In this document: piece by piece, positions 1-9,304 of the stretch
Layout of the letters: the number at the start of each line of letters is the position of its first letter
Numbering within the stretch: the first letter of the stretch is position 1
NCBI GenBank assembly: GCA_963709525.1
Contig: CAVPXB010000008.1
Span: forward strand, 62,001 to 126,000
Direction of reading: 5' to 3'
Source: CAIWHR01 sp963709525
Lineage (GTDB): Bacteria; Pseudomonadota; Gammaproteobacteria; Burkholderiales; Casimicrobiaceae
DNA: 64,000 bases
Notes under the pieces: model-generated
What the model was told of the DNA's origin: nothing
Databases searched by the model: none
What the model saw: only the letters and a program-made list of their open reading frames with translations
Made by a program: the position numbers and the translations under genes

Positions 1-25
1 TTCACGATCAGCCGTTGCCGCCGCC

Positions 26-832
26 ATGTCGATCGAGGACAGCCTCCTTGACTTCCGCCGCCTCGATCTCCTGGCTGCGGGAGATACGGCGCTGCACCGG
101 GTCGACGCGCGCGCCAAGCTGATCGTCGCCGTCGTCTTCATCGTCTGCGTCATGTCGTTCGGGCGGCATGCGGTCGTTCCGCTGTTGCCCTTTTTCGCGT
201 TTCCGATCCTGATGGTCGCAGGTGCCGGGTTGCCGGCGGCGTACATCGTCCGCAAGGTGGCCCTGGTGCTCCCGTTTGCGATTGCCGTGGCGCTGCCCAA
301 TCCGTGGTTCGACCGCGAGTTCATCGCGCGCATCGGCGGCGTCGCCCTGACCGGAGGCTGGGTGTCATTTGCGTCGATCCTGCTGCGTTCGCTGCTCGCC
401 GCTGCGGCCGCGGTCGTGCTGGTGGCCACGACCGGCTTCCCGGCGATCTGCGGCGCCCTCGAGCGCATGGGGATGCCGCGACCGCTTGCCGTACAGCTGC
501 TCTTTCTCTACCGCTACCTGACGGTGCTGGGTGAGGAAGCGGCGCGGATGAAGGCTGCACGCGAATTGCGCGGAGGCGGCCGCTCGCTCTCGCTGCGGAC
601 ATTCGGCACGCTGGCCGGCAATCTCCTGCTGCGCACCTGGGACCGGGCCGAGCGCATCTACATGGCGATGCGTGCCCGCGGCTTCGACGGCGGGTTCCCC
701 GGCGGGCGCAGAGCGTCCTTCGGCTGGCGCGACGGCGTCTTCGTCGTGCTCTGCTGCGCGCTCGCGATGGTGCTGCGCACGCAGGCGCTGCCGGAGCGGC
801 TCGGCGCCGCGGTCCTGGAGTTCGCCCGATGA
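26..832 (+). CDS. cbiQ: ECF transporter transmembrane protein CbiQ/NikQ
   Basis: This is the membrane-coupling subunit (T component) of an energy-coupling-factor transporter for cobalt or nickel. The 268-residue protein has several hydrophobic helices (about residues 30-75, 105-135 and a C-terminal one near 240). It carries the two charged Ala-Arg-Gly-type coupling motifs, AARELRGGGRS near residue 180 and MRARGFDGG near 217, that contact the ATPase. The next gene, cbiO, starts at the overlapping ATGA of its stop, so the two are translationally coupled. nikR directly downstream argues for nickel as substrate. The substrate-binding subunits (CbiM/NikM) should lie just upstream, outside the window. 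Confidence 0.9.
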   Translation: MSIEDSLLDFRRLDLLAAGDTALHRVDARAKLIVAVVFIVCVMSFGRHAVVPLLPFFAFPILMVAGAGLPAAYIVRKVALVLPFAIAVALPNPWFDREFIARIGGVALTGGWVSFASILLRSLLAAAAAVVLVATTGFPAICGALERMGMPRPLAVQLLFLYRYLTVLGEEAARMKAARELRGGGRSLSLRTFGTLAGNLLLRTWDRAERIYMAMRARGFDGGFPGGRRASFGWRDGVFVVLCCALAMVLRTQALPERLGAAVLEFAR

Positions 833-1653
833 GCCATCATCGCGTCGAAGCGCGCGGGCTCACGCACGTGTACCCGGACGGCACCGTGGCGCTGGAGGGC
901 GTGTCGTTCCGCATCACGCACGGCGAGTCGGTCGCGATCATCGGCGCCAACGGTGCCGGCAAGTCGACGCTGCTGCACCATCTCAATGGCCACCTCGCAG
1001 CCACGAAAGGCGACGTGCTGATCGGCGAGACACCGCTCACGCGCGACACGCTGCCGGCGATCAGGCGCACGGTGGGCCTGGTGTTCCAGGACGCCGACGA
1101 CCAGTTGTTCATGCCGACGGTGCATGACGATGTCGCCTTCGGGCCGCAGAACATGGGCCTGCCGGCGGGAGAGGTCGAGCGCCGGGTTCGCGAAGCGCTC
1201 GAACGCGTCGACGTCTGGCATCTGCGCGCGAAGCCCCCGTACCGCTTGTCGGGGGGCGAGAAAAAGCGCGTCGCGATCGCGACCGTGCTCGCGATGGCGC
1301 CGGACATCCTGGTGATGGACGAGCCCACCGGGGGTCTCGACCCCTTCGCGCGCCGCCAGCTGCTCGCGCTGCTCTCGGAGTTCAGCCATACGAAAATATT
1401 CACCAGCCACGACCTCGACATGGTGCTGGAGATCTGCCCGCGCACCATCGTGCTCGACCGCGGCCGGGTGATGGCCGACGCGCCGACGCTGGACATTTTC
1501 CGCGACGAGGCTTTGCTGCGAGAATGCCGGCTGGAGCGGCCGCTTTCGATGCAGGCCTGCGTCGTGTGCGGCCGGAGTGCGACGCTGCGAGAGGAAGGCG
1601 ATGGAACGGATCACGATGTCGATCGACGAGGCGCTGGCCCGGGCCTTCGATGA
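829..1653 (+). CDS. cbiO: ECF transporter ATP-binding protein CbiO/NikO
   Basis: ATPase subunit of the nickel/cobalt ECF transporter. The 274-residue protein shows the full ABC set: Walker A GANGAGKST (about residues 40-48), a Q-loop around QDADDQLF, the signature LSGGEKKR (about 140) and Walker B ILVMDEPTGG (about 160), followed by the switch histidine in TSHDLDMV. It overlaps cbiQ by four bases. Its last 17 codons run across the start of nikR, and this extended, unconserved-looking tail (SMQACVVCGRSATLREEGDG) may not be essential. Substrate is inferred only from the neighbouring nickel regulator. Confidence 0.93.
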   Translation: MSHHRVEARGLTHVYPDGTVALEGVSFRITHGESVAIIGANGAGKSTLLHHLNGHLAATKGDVLIGETPLTRDTLPAIRRTVGLVFQDADDQLFMPTVHDDVAFGPQNMGLPAGEVERRVREALERVDVWHLRAKPPYRLSGGEKKRVAIATVLAMAPDILVMDEPTGGLDPFARRQLLALLSEFSHTKIFTSHDLDMVLEICPRTIVLDRGRVMADAPTLDIFRDEALLRECRLERPLSMQACVVCGRSATLREEGDGTDHDVDRRGAGPGLR

Positions 1654-2074
1654 ACTGATAGCCGCGCGGGGCTACGCCAGCCGATCGGAGGCGATGCGCG
1701 ACCTGCTGCGGCGCGAGGTGGAGGCGCGGCGGCTCGCGGGCGACCCCAGGAAGACCTATTGCGTGGCGAGCTTTTCCTACGTCTACAACCATCACACCCG
1801 CGATCTCGCCGAGCGGATCAACGCCGCGCAGCACGCGAAGCACGATCTTGTGGTGTCGACGATGCACGTGCATCTCGACCACGAGCACTGCCTCGAGACG
1901 TCGGTCCTCAAGGGGTCGGCCGCCGCGGTGCGCGCGCTTGCCGACAGCATCGAGGCCGAGCGCGGCGTGCGCCACGCGCAGCTCAACCTCATCACGGTAG
2001 AAACCGGCGATCTCCACCGGCTGCCCGGCGCGCACCACCACCATGGGCACATGCATCTCGCGCCAAGGTCCTGA
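1601..2074 (+). CDS. nikR: Nickel-responsive transcriptional regulator NikR
   Basis: NikR represses nickel uptake when nickel is sufficient. The 157-residue protein has an N-terminal ribbon-helix-helix domain (MERITMSIDEALARAFDEL, then RGYASRSEAMRDLLRRE) and a C-terminal ACT-like metal domain. The nickel ligands known in E. coli NikR have clear counterparts: a histidine in VYNHHTRDL, the pair in MHVHLDH and the cysteine in HEHCLET. The tail is His-rich (HHHHGHMH). The ATG at 1601 was chosen by alignment with the known N-terminus; the longer frame from 1577 adds eight unconserved residues. The gene overlaps cbiO by 53 bases, suggesting autoregulation of the transporter operon. No NikR operator can be seen because the operon promoter is upstream of the window. 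Confidence 0.92.
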   Translation: MERITMSIDEALARAFDELIAARGYASRSEAMRDLLRREVEARRLAGDPRKTYCVASFSYVYNHHTRDLAERINAAQHAKHDLVVSTMHVHLDHEHCLETSVLKGSAAAVRALADSIEAERGVRHAQLNLITVETGDLHRLPGAHHHHGHMHLAPRS

Positions 2075-2215
2075 CGCTTTTCCAGCGCCCCGCTGAAGGC
2101 GGAGCGCGCTCCCGGGCGAGCGCCGCGTTGCGGCGGCGCGCCCTTCTGCGCAGCGCTTCCGCGGCGGCCGAACCGCGGTCGCGCGTCGCATCGGGAACGG
2201 TCGCTCCCGATGCGC

Positions 2216-2244
2216 TTGCATTCCCTGATCAATGCGCGTACAAA
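2216..2244 (+). promoter_or_regulatory. Putative sigma70 promoter of the sugar-acid locus
   Basis: A TTGCAT hexamer at 2216-2221 is followed after 17 bases by TACAAA at 2239-2244, each matching four of six consensus positions. It lies in an unusually AT-rich patch, about 80 bases before the first gene of a long co-directional locus. This is inference from spacing and composition only. Confidence 0.35.
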
Positions 2245-2263
2245 TACGTTAATGCATACGTTA
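2244..2263. promoter_or_regulatory. Direct-repeat operator candidate
   Basis: ATACGTTA occurs at 2244-2251 and again at 2256-2263, separated by ATGC. The pair overlaps the presumed transcription start of the sugar-acid locus. It stands out in GC-rich surroundings and is a candidate binding site for the GntR/FCD regulator encoded at 6382-7080. Confidence 0.35.
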
Positions 2264-2325
2264 TGGCGGCTGGCTGCGTTGTCAGGAGCCGGCCGCAAAC
2301 GGGAAACCCGTTTCGGAGTGGTTGC

Positions 2326-3291
2326 ATGCACAAGATCGTCTTCCTCGACCGCGCCACCATCGCCCCACAAATCACGCTTCGGCGTCCGGATTTCGAGCAT
2401 GTCTGGATCGAGCACGAGCGTACCGCCGCCGCCGACGTCGGCGAGCGCCTTGCGGGTGCGAGCATCGCGATCAGCAACAAGGTGGCGCTGCGCCGCGAAG
2501 CGCTGGAGCGGCTGCCGGACCTGAAGCTGATCGCCCTCGCCGCCACCGGCACCGATTGCGTCGACAAGGCGTATTGCCGGGAGCGGGGCATTGTCGTCTC
2601 CAACATTCGCGGCTATGCGACCCACACGGTTCCCGAGCACGTGTTTGCCCTCATCCTGGCGCTGCGACGCAATCTCGTCGGCTACCGCGAGGACGTGAAG
2701 CGCGGCGCCTGGCAGGCCGCCGGCCAGTTCTGTTTTTTCAACCAGCCGATCCGCGACCTCCACGGCAGCCGCATCGGCATCATCGGCGAGGGTGCGCTCG
2801 GGCAGGGCGTGGCAACACTCGCCCGCGCCTTCGGGATGAAGGTCATGTTCGCCGCCCACAAGGGCCGATCAGGGCTCGGTCCGCTGTACACGCCGTTCGA
2901 CGAGGTGCTGGAGGAGAGCGACGTCATCACGCTCCACTGCCCCTTGCTGCCCGAAACGCGGGGACTCATCGGGGCCGCCGAGTTCCGGCGGATGAAGCGC
3001 CGCCCGGTGCTGATCAACGCGGCGCGCGGAGGCCTCGTCGTGGAGGAGGATCTCGAACGCGCGTTGAAGCTCGGGCAGATATCGGGCGCCGCAATCGACG
3101 CCACGCTGCCCGAACCGCCGCTGGCCGACAGCGTGCTGATGCGGCTGCTCGAGCGGCCCGACTTCATCCTCACGCCGCACGTCGCCTGGGCGAGCACCGA
3201 GGCGCAGCAGACGCTCGCGGACCAACTCATCGACAACCTCGAAAGCTTTGCCCGCGGCACCCCGACCAATGTCGTGCTGGGCGCATTCTGA
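2326..3291 (+). CDS. D-2-hydroxyacid dehydrogenase (HprA-like)
   Basis: NAD-dependent oxidoreductase of the D-isomer-specific 2-hydroxyacid dehydrogenase family, closest in look to hydroxypyruvate/glycerate dehydrogenases. The 321-residue protein has the nucleotide-binding glycine motif GIIGEGALGQG near residue 150 and the catalytic Arg (NAARGGLV), Glu (DATLPEPPL) and His (LTPHVAWAS) in the expected order. The ATG at 2326 has GGAG seven bases upstream; the frame is open much further upstream but without family resemblance. It is the first gene of the sugar-acid locus and may reduce a two- or three-carbon oxoacid formed by the pathway. The precise substrate cannot be read from sequence. Confidence 0.85.
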   Translation: MHKIVFLDRATIAPQITLRRPDFEHVWIEHERTAAADVGERLAGASIAISNKVALRREALERLPDLKLIALAATGTDCVDKAYCRERGIVVSNIRGYATHTVPEHVFALILALRRNLVGYREDVKRGAWQAAGQFCFFNQPIRDLHGSRIGIIGEGALGQGVATLARAFGMKVMFAAHKGRSGLGPLYTPFDEVLEESDVITLHCPLLPETRGLIGAAEFRRMKRRPVLINAARGGLVVEEDLERALKLGQISGAAIDATLPEPPLADSVLMRLLERPDFILTPHVAWASTEAQQTLADQLIDNLESFARGTPTNVVLGAF

Positions 3292-3387
3292 GCTCGACTC
3301 CACCCCTGGCCGACAGGCGCGCCGCCCAGGCTCTCGACAACCTCCAACCGCCGATCTGACATGCCGCGCACCGAAGGAAATCCCATC

Positions 3388-5369
3388 ATGACCGTTACAC
3401 CGCGGGAAATGGCGCACGCCGTCCGTTTCCTCGCCATGGACGCGATCACCCGCGCCGGCGACGGACATCCCGGCACCCCGCTGGGCGCCGCCGACATCTG
3501 CACGGCGCTGTTCAATCGCCATCTCAAGTTCGATCCCGCGCAGCCGCAGTGGCCGGACCGCGACCGCTTCGTGCAGTCGAACGGCCACGGTTCGACACTG
3601 ATCTTTTCGTTGCTGCACCTCGCCGGATACGCGGCGTTCCCGATCGAGCAGATTCGCGCCTTCCGCGAGCTGGGCTCGCACACGCCGGGACATCCCGAGT
3701 ACGAGCCCGCGCACGGCGTCGAAATCACCACCGGTCCGCTCGGCCAGGGGCATCGCCAACGCCGCGGGCATGGCGGTCGCGGAGGCGATGCTCAACGCCG
3801 AGTTCGGCGACGACATCGTCGATCACTACACCTATGCGCTGGTCGGCGACGGCTGCCTGATGGAAGGCATCGGTCACGAGATCGTCTCGCTCGCCGGCCA
3901 CCTGAAGCTGGGCAAGCTGATCGTCCTCTACGACTCCAACCGGATGACCGACGACGGGGCCACCAGCCAGGCGATCTCGCGAGGACTATATGCAGCGCTT
4001 CGCCTGCGCCGGCTGGCACGTCCAGGAATGCGACGGTCACGACCAGGACGCGATCGTCGCGGCGATCCTGCTCGCGAAGAAGGATGCCCGCCCGTCGATG
4101 ATCAAGTGCAGCACGACCATAGGGTTCGGCGTGCCGCGCATCCAGAACCAGCGGGTCGGCGCACGGCGGCAAGCTGTTCGAGGACGATTGCGCGCGGCGC
4201 GCGCGAACCTCCGCTGGCCGCACGAGCCTTTCGCCATTCCGGCGCCGATCGTCGCCGAATGGCGCAAGGCGGGCGCGCGCGGCGGCCGTCGTGCGCACGG
4301 CCTGGGAGCATCGCTTCGCCGCGGCTGGATCCGAAGACGCGCGCCAGGTTCCAGCGGCTGATGCGCGGCGAGTTGCCCCCGGACTGGGAGCAGGCGCTGC
4401 TGGACTACAAGCGCGAGGTCGAGGCGCGCGCCGCAGCAGCCGACCATGCGCAACGTCCGGCGAGATCGCGCGGGTGCTGTCGCACGCGATCCCCGAACTC
4501 GTCGGCGGCGCGCCGGATCTCGAGGCCGCGACCCAGCACAAGCGCGACATGGCGCCGTTCACCGCCGACAACCGGGCCGGGCGGTACATGCACTACGGCG
4601 TGCGCGAGCACGCGATGGGCGCGATGATGAACGGCATGGTCGCGCACAAGGGCGTCGTGCCCTTCGGCGTCGACGTTCCTCGTCTTCTCGGACTACATGC
4701 GGCATGCGATGCGCCTGTCGGCAATGATGTCGCTGCCGGTGATCTGGGTGTTCAGCCACGATTCGATCGGCATCGGCAAGCAACGGGCCGACGCACCAGC
4801 CGGTCGAATACCTCGCCTTCGCTGCGCGCGATGCCCAATCTCGACGTCATGCGGCCCTGCGACGCGGTCGAGGCGGCCGAGTGCTGGCAGCTCGCCGTGG
4901 CGAACCGGCAGCTCCCTCGGCGATCGTCAATTCGCGGCAGGCGCTGCCCGCGATCCGCAGGACGTATACCGACGAGAACCTGTGCGCCCGGGGCGCCTAC
5001 ATCCTGGCGGAGGCCGCGGGCGGACCGCGTCGCGCGACGCTGTTCGCCACCGGCTCGGAGGTCGCGGTTGCGCTGCAGGCCCGCGAAATGCTGCAGCGCC
5101 AGGGCGTGCCGACCGCGGTGATCTCGGTGCCGTGCTGGGAGCGTTTCGAGCAGCAGGACGATAGCTACCGCGCCATGATCATCGGCCGCGGGACCGCGCG
5201 CGTCGCGGTCGAGGCGGCGGTGAAGATGGGCTGGGAGCGGTTCATCGGCGAGGACGGCGCCTTCGTGGGCATGAGCACCTTCGGCGCGTCCGGACCGGAG
5301 GACGAGCTGTTCCGCCACTTCGGGATCACCCCCGAGGCGGTCGTCGCCGCGGTCGAAAGGCAGCTGTGA
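3388..5369 (+). pseudogene. tkt: Transketolase, interrupted by about eight frameshifts
   Basis: Pieces in successive frames add up to a full-length transketolase of roughly 660 residues. The thiamine-diphosphate region is seen in GDGHPGTPLGAADI, GPLGQG (shift at about 3750), ALVGDGCLMEGIGHEI and LIVLYDSN. It continues as CSTTIGFG, YMHYGVREHAMGAMMNG, SLPVIWVFSHDSIGIG and the intact C-terminal domain (4881-5369, ATGSEVAVALQA). Frames change near 3750, 3980, 4155, 4200, 4450, 4675, 4785 and 4915. Most changes are one-base gains or losses in short G/C runs while the protein stays conserved, so assembly error is likelier than decay. The enzyme may recycle sugar phosphates made by the surrounding acid-sugar pathway. 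The start has AAGGAA upstream. Confidence 0.85.
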
Positions 5370-6385
5370 TCCCCGTGGCCGCCACCGCCCGCATTCCGCT
5401 CACCGCGCTCGGATTCGTGGGCAGCGATCTGCGGCGCCCCGAATGCGTGCTGTGCACGGCCGCCGGGGACATCCTCGCCGCCGACTGGCGCGGAGGGGTT
5501 ACGCGCATCGCGGCGGATGGCCGCCAGCAAACCATCGTCGGCGTCCACCCGGACGGCGGGCCGTTGCAGCCGAACGGCATCGGTCTCGCGGCCGATGGCA
5601 GCATGCTGGTGGCGCATCTCGGCCCCACCGCGGGCGGCGTGTTTCGACTCGGCGCCAACGGCGCGGTGACGACCGTGCTGCGGGAGATCGAGGGCAAGCC
5701 GCTGCCCCCGACCAATTTCGTGCTCGAGGATCACGCCGGCCGGCTGTGGATCACCGTCAGCACCTGGTTGTCGCCGCGCGCGCTGGGCTATCGCGCCGAC
5801 GTCGCCGACGGCTTCGTGATTCTCATGGACGCGCGCGGCGCGCGCATCGTGGCCGACGGCCTGGGTTACACCAACGAACTGGCGCTCGACCCCTCGGGGC
5901 AATGGCTGTGGGTCAACGAGACCTTCGGTCGGCGGCTTTCGCGCTTGCGCATTCATGCCGACGGCTCGCTCGGGCCGCGCGAGACGGTGACGACCTTCGG
6001 CGCAGGTCTCTTTCCCGACGGCCTGGCCTTCGATGCGGAAGGGCAGGCCTGGGTGGTCAGCATCGTCAGCAACAGCATCGTCCGGGTCGCGCCCGACGGC
6101 ACGCAAGCGCTGATGCTGGAGGACGCCGACCGCGAGTTCGTGGCGTGGGTCGAAGTCGCCTATGTCGCGGGCGAGATGGGGCGTCCGCATCTGGATCGCG
6201 CAGCCGGCAGCGTGCTGCGCAATATCTCGAGCATCGCCTTCGGCGGAACGGATCTTTCCACCGCGGTCCTGGGTTGTCTGCTCGATCAGCGCCTGCCCAC
6301 ATTCCGCGCCCCGGTGCCCGGCCATCCGCCGGTCCACTGGAATCGCCGCGCCACCCTCTTCGACCACGGACCGAACTCTCGATGA
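5366..6385 (+). CDS. SMP-30/gluconolactonase family hydrolase
   Basis: A 339-residue protein of the SMP-30/gluconolactonase/LRE type, a six-bladed beta-propeller family that hydrolyses sugar lactones with a divalent metal. Blade-like repeats are visible: RPECVLCTAAGDILAADW, LQPNGIGLAADGSMLVAHL, TNELALDPSGQWLWVNET and FPDGLAFDAEGQAWVVSI. The metal-ligand pattern fits RPEC, PNG, TNE and PDG. Translation starts at GTG overlapping the tkt stop (GTGA), and its own stop overlaps the next start, so it sits in a tightly coupled operon. In this locus it would open an aldonolactone or tetronolactone to the acid later oxidised and phosphorylated. No signal peptide is evident. Confidence 0.85.
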   Translation: MIPVAATARIPLTALGFVGSDLRRPECVLCTAAGDILAADWRGGVTRIAADGRQQTIVGVHPDGGPLQPNGIGLAADGSMLVAHLGPTAGGVFRLGANGAVTTVLREIEGKPLPPTNFVLEDHAGRLWITVSTWLSPRALGYRADVADGFVILMDARGARIVADGLGYTNELALDPSGQWLWVNETFGRRLSRLRIHADGSLGPRETVTTFGAGLFPDGLAFDAEGQAWVVSIVSNSIVRVAPDGTQALMLEDADREFVAWVEVAYVAGEMGRPHLDRAAGSVLRNISSIAFGGTDLSTAVLGCLLDQRLPTFRAPVPGHPPVHWNRRATLFDHGPNSR

Positions 6386-7080
6386 ACGCGTTACGCGCCA
6401 GGAAATCGATGACCTCGGCGCCCGAACTCGGCGCGGTCGAGCGGGCGTACCAGGAGATACGCACGCGCATCCTGGACAACGTCTGGCCCCCGGGACACCA
6501 GGCGCTGGAACAGGCGCTGGCCATCGAGCTGGGAATGAGCCGCACACCCGTGCGCGAAGCGCTGATCCGCCTGCAGAACGAAGGCCTGATCGAGGTCGTG
6601 CCGCGGCATGGGATGCGCGTGTTGCCGGTGTCGCCCTCCGACATGGCGGAGATCTATGCGGTGTTGTCGAGCCTCGAGTCGACGGCGGCGGAGCTTGCCG
6701 CGCGGCGGGGCCTGGGGGCGCGCGAAGTGAAGCCGCTGGAAACCGCATCGCGCGACATGGAAACCGCACTCGCCGCCGGCGACCTCGACGCCTGGGCAGC
6801 CGCGGACGAGCGGTTCCACATGTTCCTGGTCGAACTGTCCGGCAACCGGCTGTTGGCCGAGACGGTGACGAACTTCTGGGATCGGGCACACCGGGCGCGC
6901 ATGTTCACGCTGCGGATGCGCCCGACGCCGGAGCATTCGACGCGCGAGCATCGCGCCGTGGTCAAGGCCATCCGCGCCGGCGACGCCACGACCGCGCGCG
7001 AGCTGCACCGCGCGCACCGCGAGCGAGGCGCGCGCGAATTGACCGAGATCCTGCAGCGCTTCCGTATCGGCAACCTTTGA
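6382..7080 (+). CDS. GntR family regulator with FCD domain
   Basis: A 232-residue transcription factor with an N-terminal winged helix-turn-helix (AYQEIRTRILDNVWPPGHQ, LGMSRTPVREALIRLQNEGL, IEVVPRHGMRVL) and a C-terminal helical FCD ligand domain. The FCD metal ligands appear to be the Asp in DERFHMFL and later His residues (STREHRAVV, LHRAHRERG). It starts at ATGA overlapping the lactonase stop. FadR-type regulators in such operons normally sense a pathway acid or its metal complex and repress their own operon. The direct repeat at 2244-2263 is a candidate operator. Confidence 0.9.
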   Translation: MNALRARKSMTSAPELGAVERAYQEIRTRILDNVWPPGHQALEQALAIELGMSRTPVREALIRLQNEGLIEVVPRHGMRVLPVSPSDMAEIYAVLSSLESTAAELAARRGLGAREVKPLETASRDMETALAAGDLDAWAAADERFHMFLVELSGNRLLAETVTNFWDRAHRARMFTLRMRPTPEHSTREHRAVVKAIRAGDATTARELHRAHRERGARELTEILQRFRIGNL

Positions 7081-7098
7081 CTCCCGACAGTGAAAGCC

Positions 7099-8190
7099 AT
7101 GACCACGACCTCCAGTTACGATATCTGCGTGCTTCCGGGTGACGGGATAGGCATCGAGGTGATCGACGCCACGGTACCGTTGCTGGAACGGCTCGCGCAC
7201 GGGGCCGGCTTCGCGTTCAGGTTCACGTCGCATCCGGCGGGCGCATTGCATTACCAGGCCACCGGAGATGCGCTGCCGGACGCGAGCTTCGCCGCGGCGC
7301 AAGCGGCCGACGCCATCCTGTTCGGCGCCATGGGCTGGCCAACGATCCGCTACGCCGACGGCACCGAGATCGCGCCGCAGCTCGACCTGCGGGTGCGGCT
7401 CGACCTCTATGCCGGCGTGCGGCCGGTGCGGGCGATGCCCGGGGCGCCGATGCCGCTCGCCGACCCGCGTGCCCGCGGCATCGACCTCGTCGTGGTCCGC
7501 GAATCGACCGAGGGCCTGTTCGCATCGACGCGGCAAGGGCGTCTGACCGACGACCGCGAGGCGCGCGACACGATGGTGCATCACCCGTGCGGGATCCGAG
7601 CGGCTGCTCGACTTCGCCTTCCGGCTCGCCGAGCGCCGGAAGCGCCGCGGCCGGCCCGGCCAGGTGACCTGCGTCGACAAGGCGAACGTGTTCCTGGCGT
7701 TGGCGTTCTTCCGCGAGGATCTTCGACGAGCGGCGCGGCGCATTTCCGGACATCAAGGCCGACGCACCACTACGTCGACGCGATCGGCGCTCGATCTGGT
7801 CCGCGAGCCGTGGGAGTTCGACGTGCTGGTGACGGAGAACATGTTCGGCGACATCCTGTCCGACCTCGCCGCGGGTCTGATCGGCGGCATGGGCATGGCG
7901 CCGTCGGCCGACATCGGCGACGCGCCACGCGGTTGTTCCAGCCCTGCCACGGTTCTGCGCCCGACATCGCCGGGCGGGGCAAGGCCAATCCGACGGCGAT
8001 GATCCTTTCGGCCGCGATGATGCTGGACTGGCTTGCCGCGAAGAATGGCAACGACGCGCTGGCGGAAGCGGCCACTCGTCTCGAGTCCGCCGTCGATGCG
8101 GCGTACGCCACCGGCCGGCTCAAGCCCTGCGAGTTTGGCGGCCAGGACGGCACGCAAGCGATCGCGGCCGCGGTGGCGTCGAATCTTTAG
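7099..8190 (+). pseudogene. Isopropylmalate/tartrate dehydrogenase-like enzyme, frameshifted
   Basis: The reading frame breaks at least five times (about 7595, 7722, 7762, 7787, 7930), but the joined pieces form a normal member of the isocitrate/isopropylmalate/tartrate dehydrogenase family of about 360 residues. Hallmarks are CVLPGDGIGIEV at the start, RVRLDLYAGVRPVRAM, VVRESTEGLFAS, TCVDKANVF and VTENMFGDILSDLAAGLIGGMGMAPS near the nucleotide site. The ending is CHGSAPDIAGRGKANPTAMILSAAMML. These enzymes oxidise a 2-hydroxyacid, often with decarboxylation, using NAD and a divalent metal. Placement next to a DUF1537 kinase suggests it makes a 3-oxo-acid sugar from the imported acid. A GTG at 7090 is an alternative start. 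Confidence 0.8.
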
Positions 8191-8201
8191 GATCCATCGC
8201 G

Positions 8202-9291
8202 ATGGCCAAGCTACGCGTGTTGGGCATCGGGGCCGGCTACTTCAGCCAGTTCCAATACCTCGGCTGGCGCAACATTCCCGAGGTCGAGTGCGTCGCCATC
8301 GTCAACCGCGATACGGCGAAGGCGCAGGCGCTGGCCGCGCGCTTCGGCATTCCCCGCGTTTTCGGCGACCTCGACCAGGCGCTCGAGGAAACCCGCCCGG
8401 ATCTGGTCGATCTCATCATGCCGCCGGCAACGCATCGAGCGTACGTGGGTGCAATCGTCGCGCACAAGGTCCCCGTCATCTGCCAGAAGCCGTTCGGCCA
8501 GAACTACGCCGAGGCACTCGCCATCACCGAGCTCGCCGAGCGTGCCGGCGTGCCGCTGGTGATCCACGAAAACTACCGCTGGGATCCTGCGTGGCGCGAG
8601 GTCAAGCGCATCGTCGACGCCGGTACGCTCGGCCGGCTGCACTGCATCTCGTTCCGGCTGCGGCCGGGCGACGGACAGGGTCCGCGTGCCTACCTCGACC
8701 GCCAGCCGGCGTTCCAGCGCATGCCGCGCCTCCTGGTGAACGAAACCGCCATCCACTGGATCGACACCTACCGCTTCGTATTCGGCGAGATCACCGCCGT
8801 TTACGCGCGGCTGCGGCGGATGAACCCGGTGCTTGCCGGCGAGGACGCAGGTTACATCGTGTTCGAGTTCGCAAGCGGTGCCACCGGACTGTTCGACGGC
8901 AATCGGTCGAACGATCACGTCGCGGCCAATCCGCGCCGCACCATGGGCGAAGCCTGGATCGAAGGTGCCTCGCGGCGTGTTGCGCATGGATGGCGATGCC
9001 CGCCTGTGGTGGAAACCGCACCAGCAGCCGGAGGTCGAGCACGTCTACGACCGCGGACCCACCGACACTTTCGGCGGCGGCGCCTGCGAATGGCTGCAGC
9101 GCCACGTCGTCGCCCATTTCATTTCCGGCGCGCCCCTCGAGAACACGGCGCGCGAGTACCTGACTGCCTTGCGGGTGCAGGAGGCGGTCTATCGCTCGGC
9201 GCTGGAGGGGTGCCGCATCGAGATGTCTGCTTTTGATCCGCTGCGGGTGGAGTCGAAGCCGGCCGCCGCAGCCCCTGTTTCACTACCCTGA
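8202..9291 (+). pseudogene. Gfo/Idh/MocA family oxidoreductase, one frameshift
   Basis: NAD(P)-dependent sugar oxidoreductase family. The N-terminal Rossmann domain starts LRVLGIGAGYFSQFQYLGW, followed by NRDTAKAQALAARFGIP. The family motif CQKPFGQ (usual EKP) is near residue 98, and the catalytic region is INETAIHWIDTYRF-like (LLVNETAIHWIDTYR). The frame shifts near 8960, then continues as GVLRMDGDARLWWKP to FRRAPRE-like/ENTAREYLTALRVQEAVYRSA, giving about 360 residues in all. A single one-base insertion explains the break. It lies between the isopropylmalate-dehydrogenase-like gene and the TRAP transporter, so it likely acts on a sugar acid or its lactone. The specific reaction is unknown. 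Confidence 0.8.
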
Positions 9292-9304
9292 CGGAGGAAA
9301 CACC

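Noticed and set aside
3388..5369. Programmed frameshifting in transketolase
   Set aside because: Far too many shifts, in both directions and without slippery-site context; the same pattern occurs in unrelated genes.
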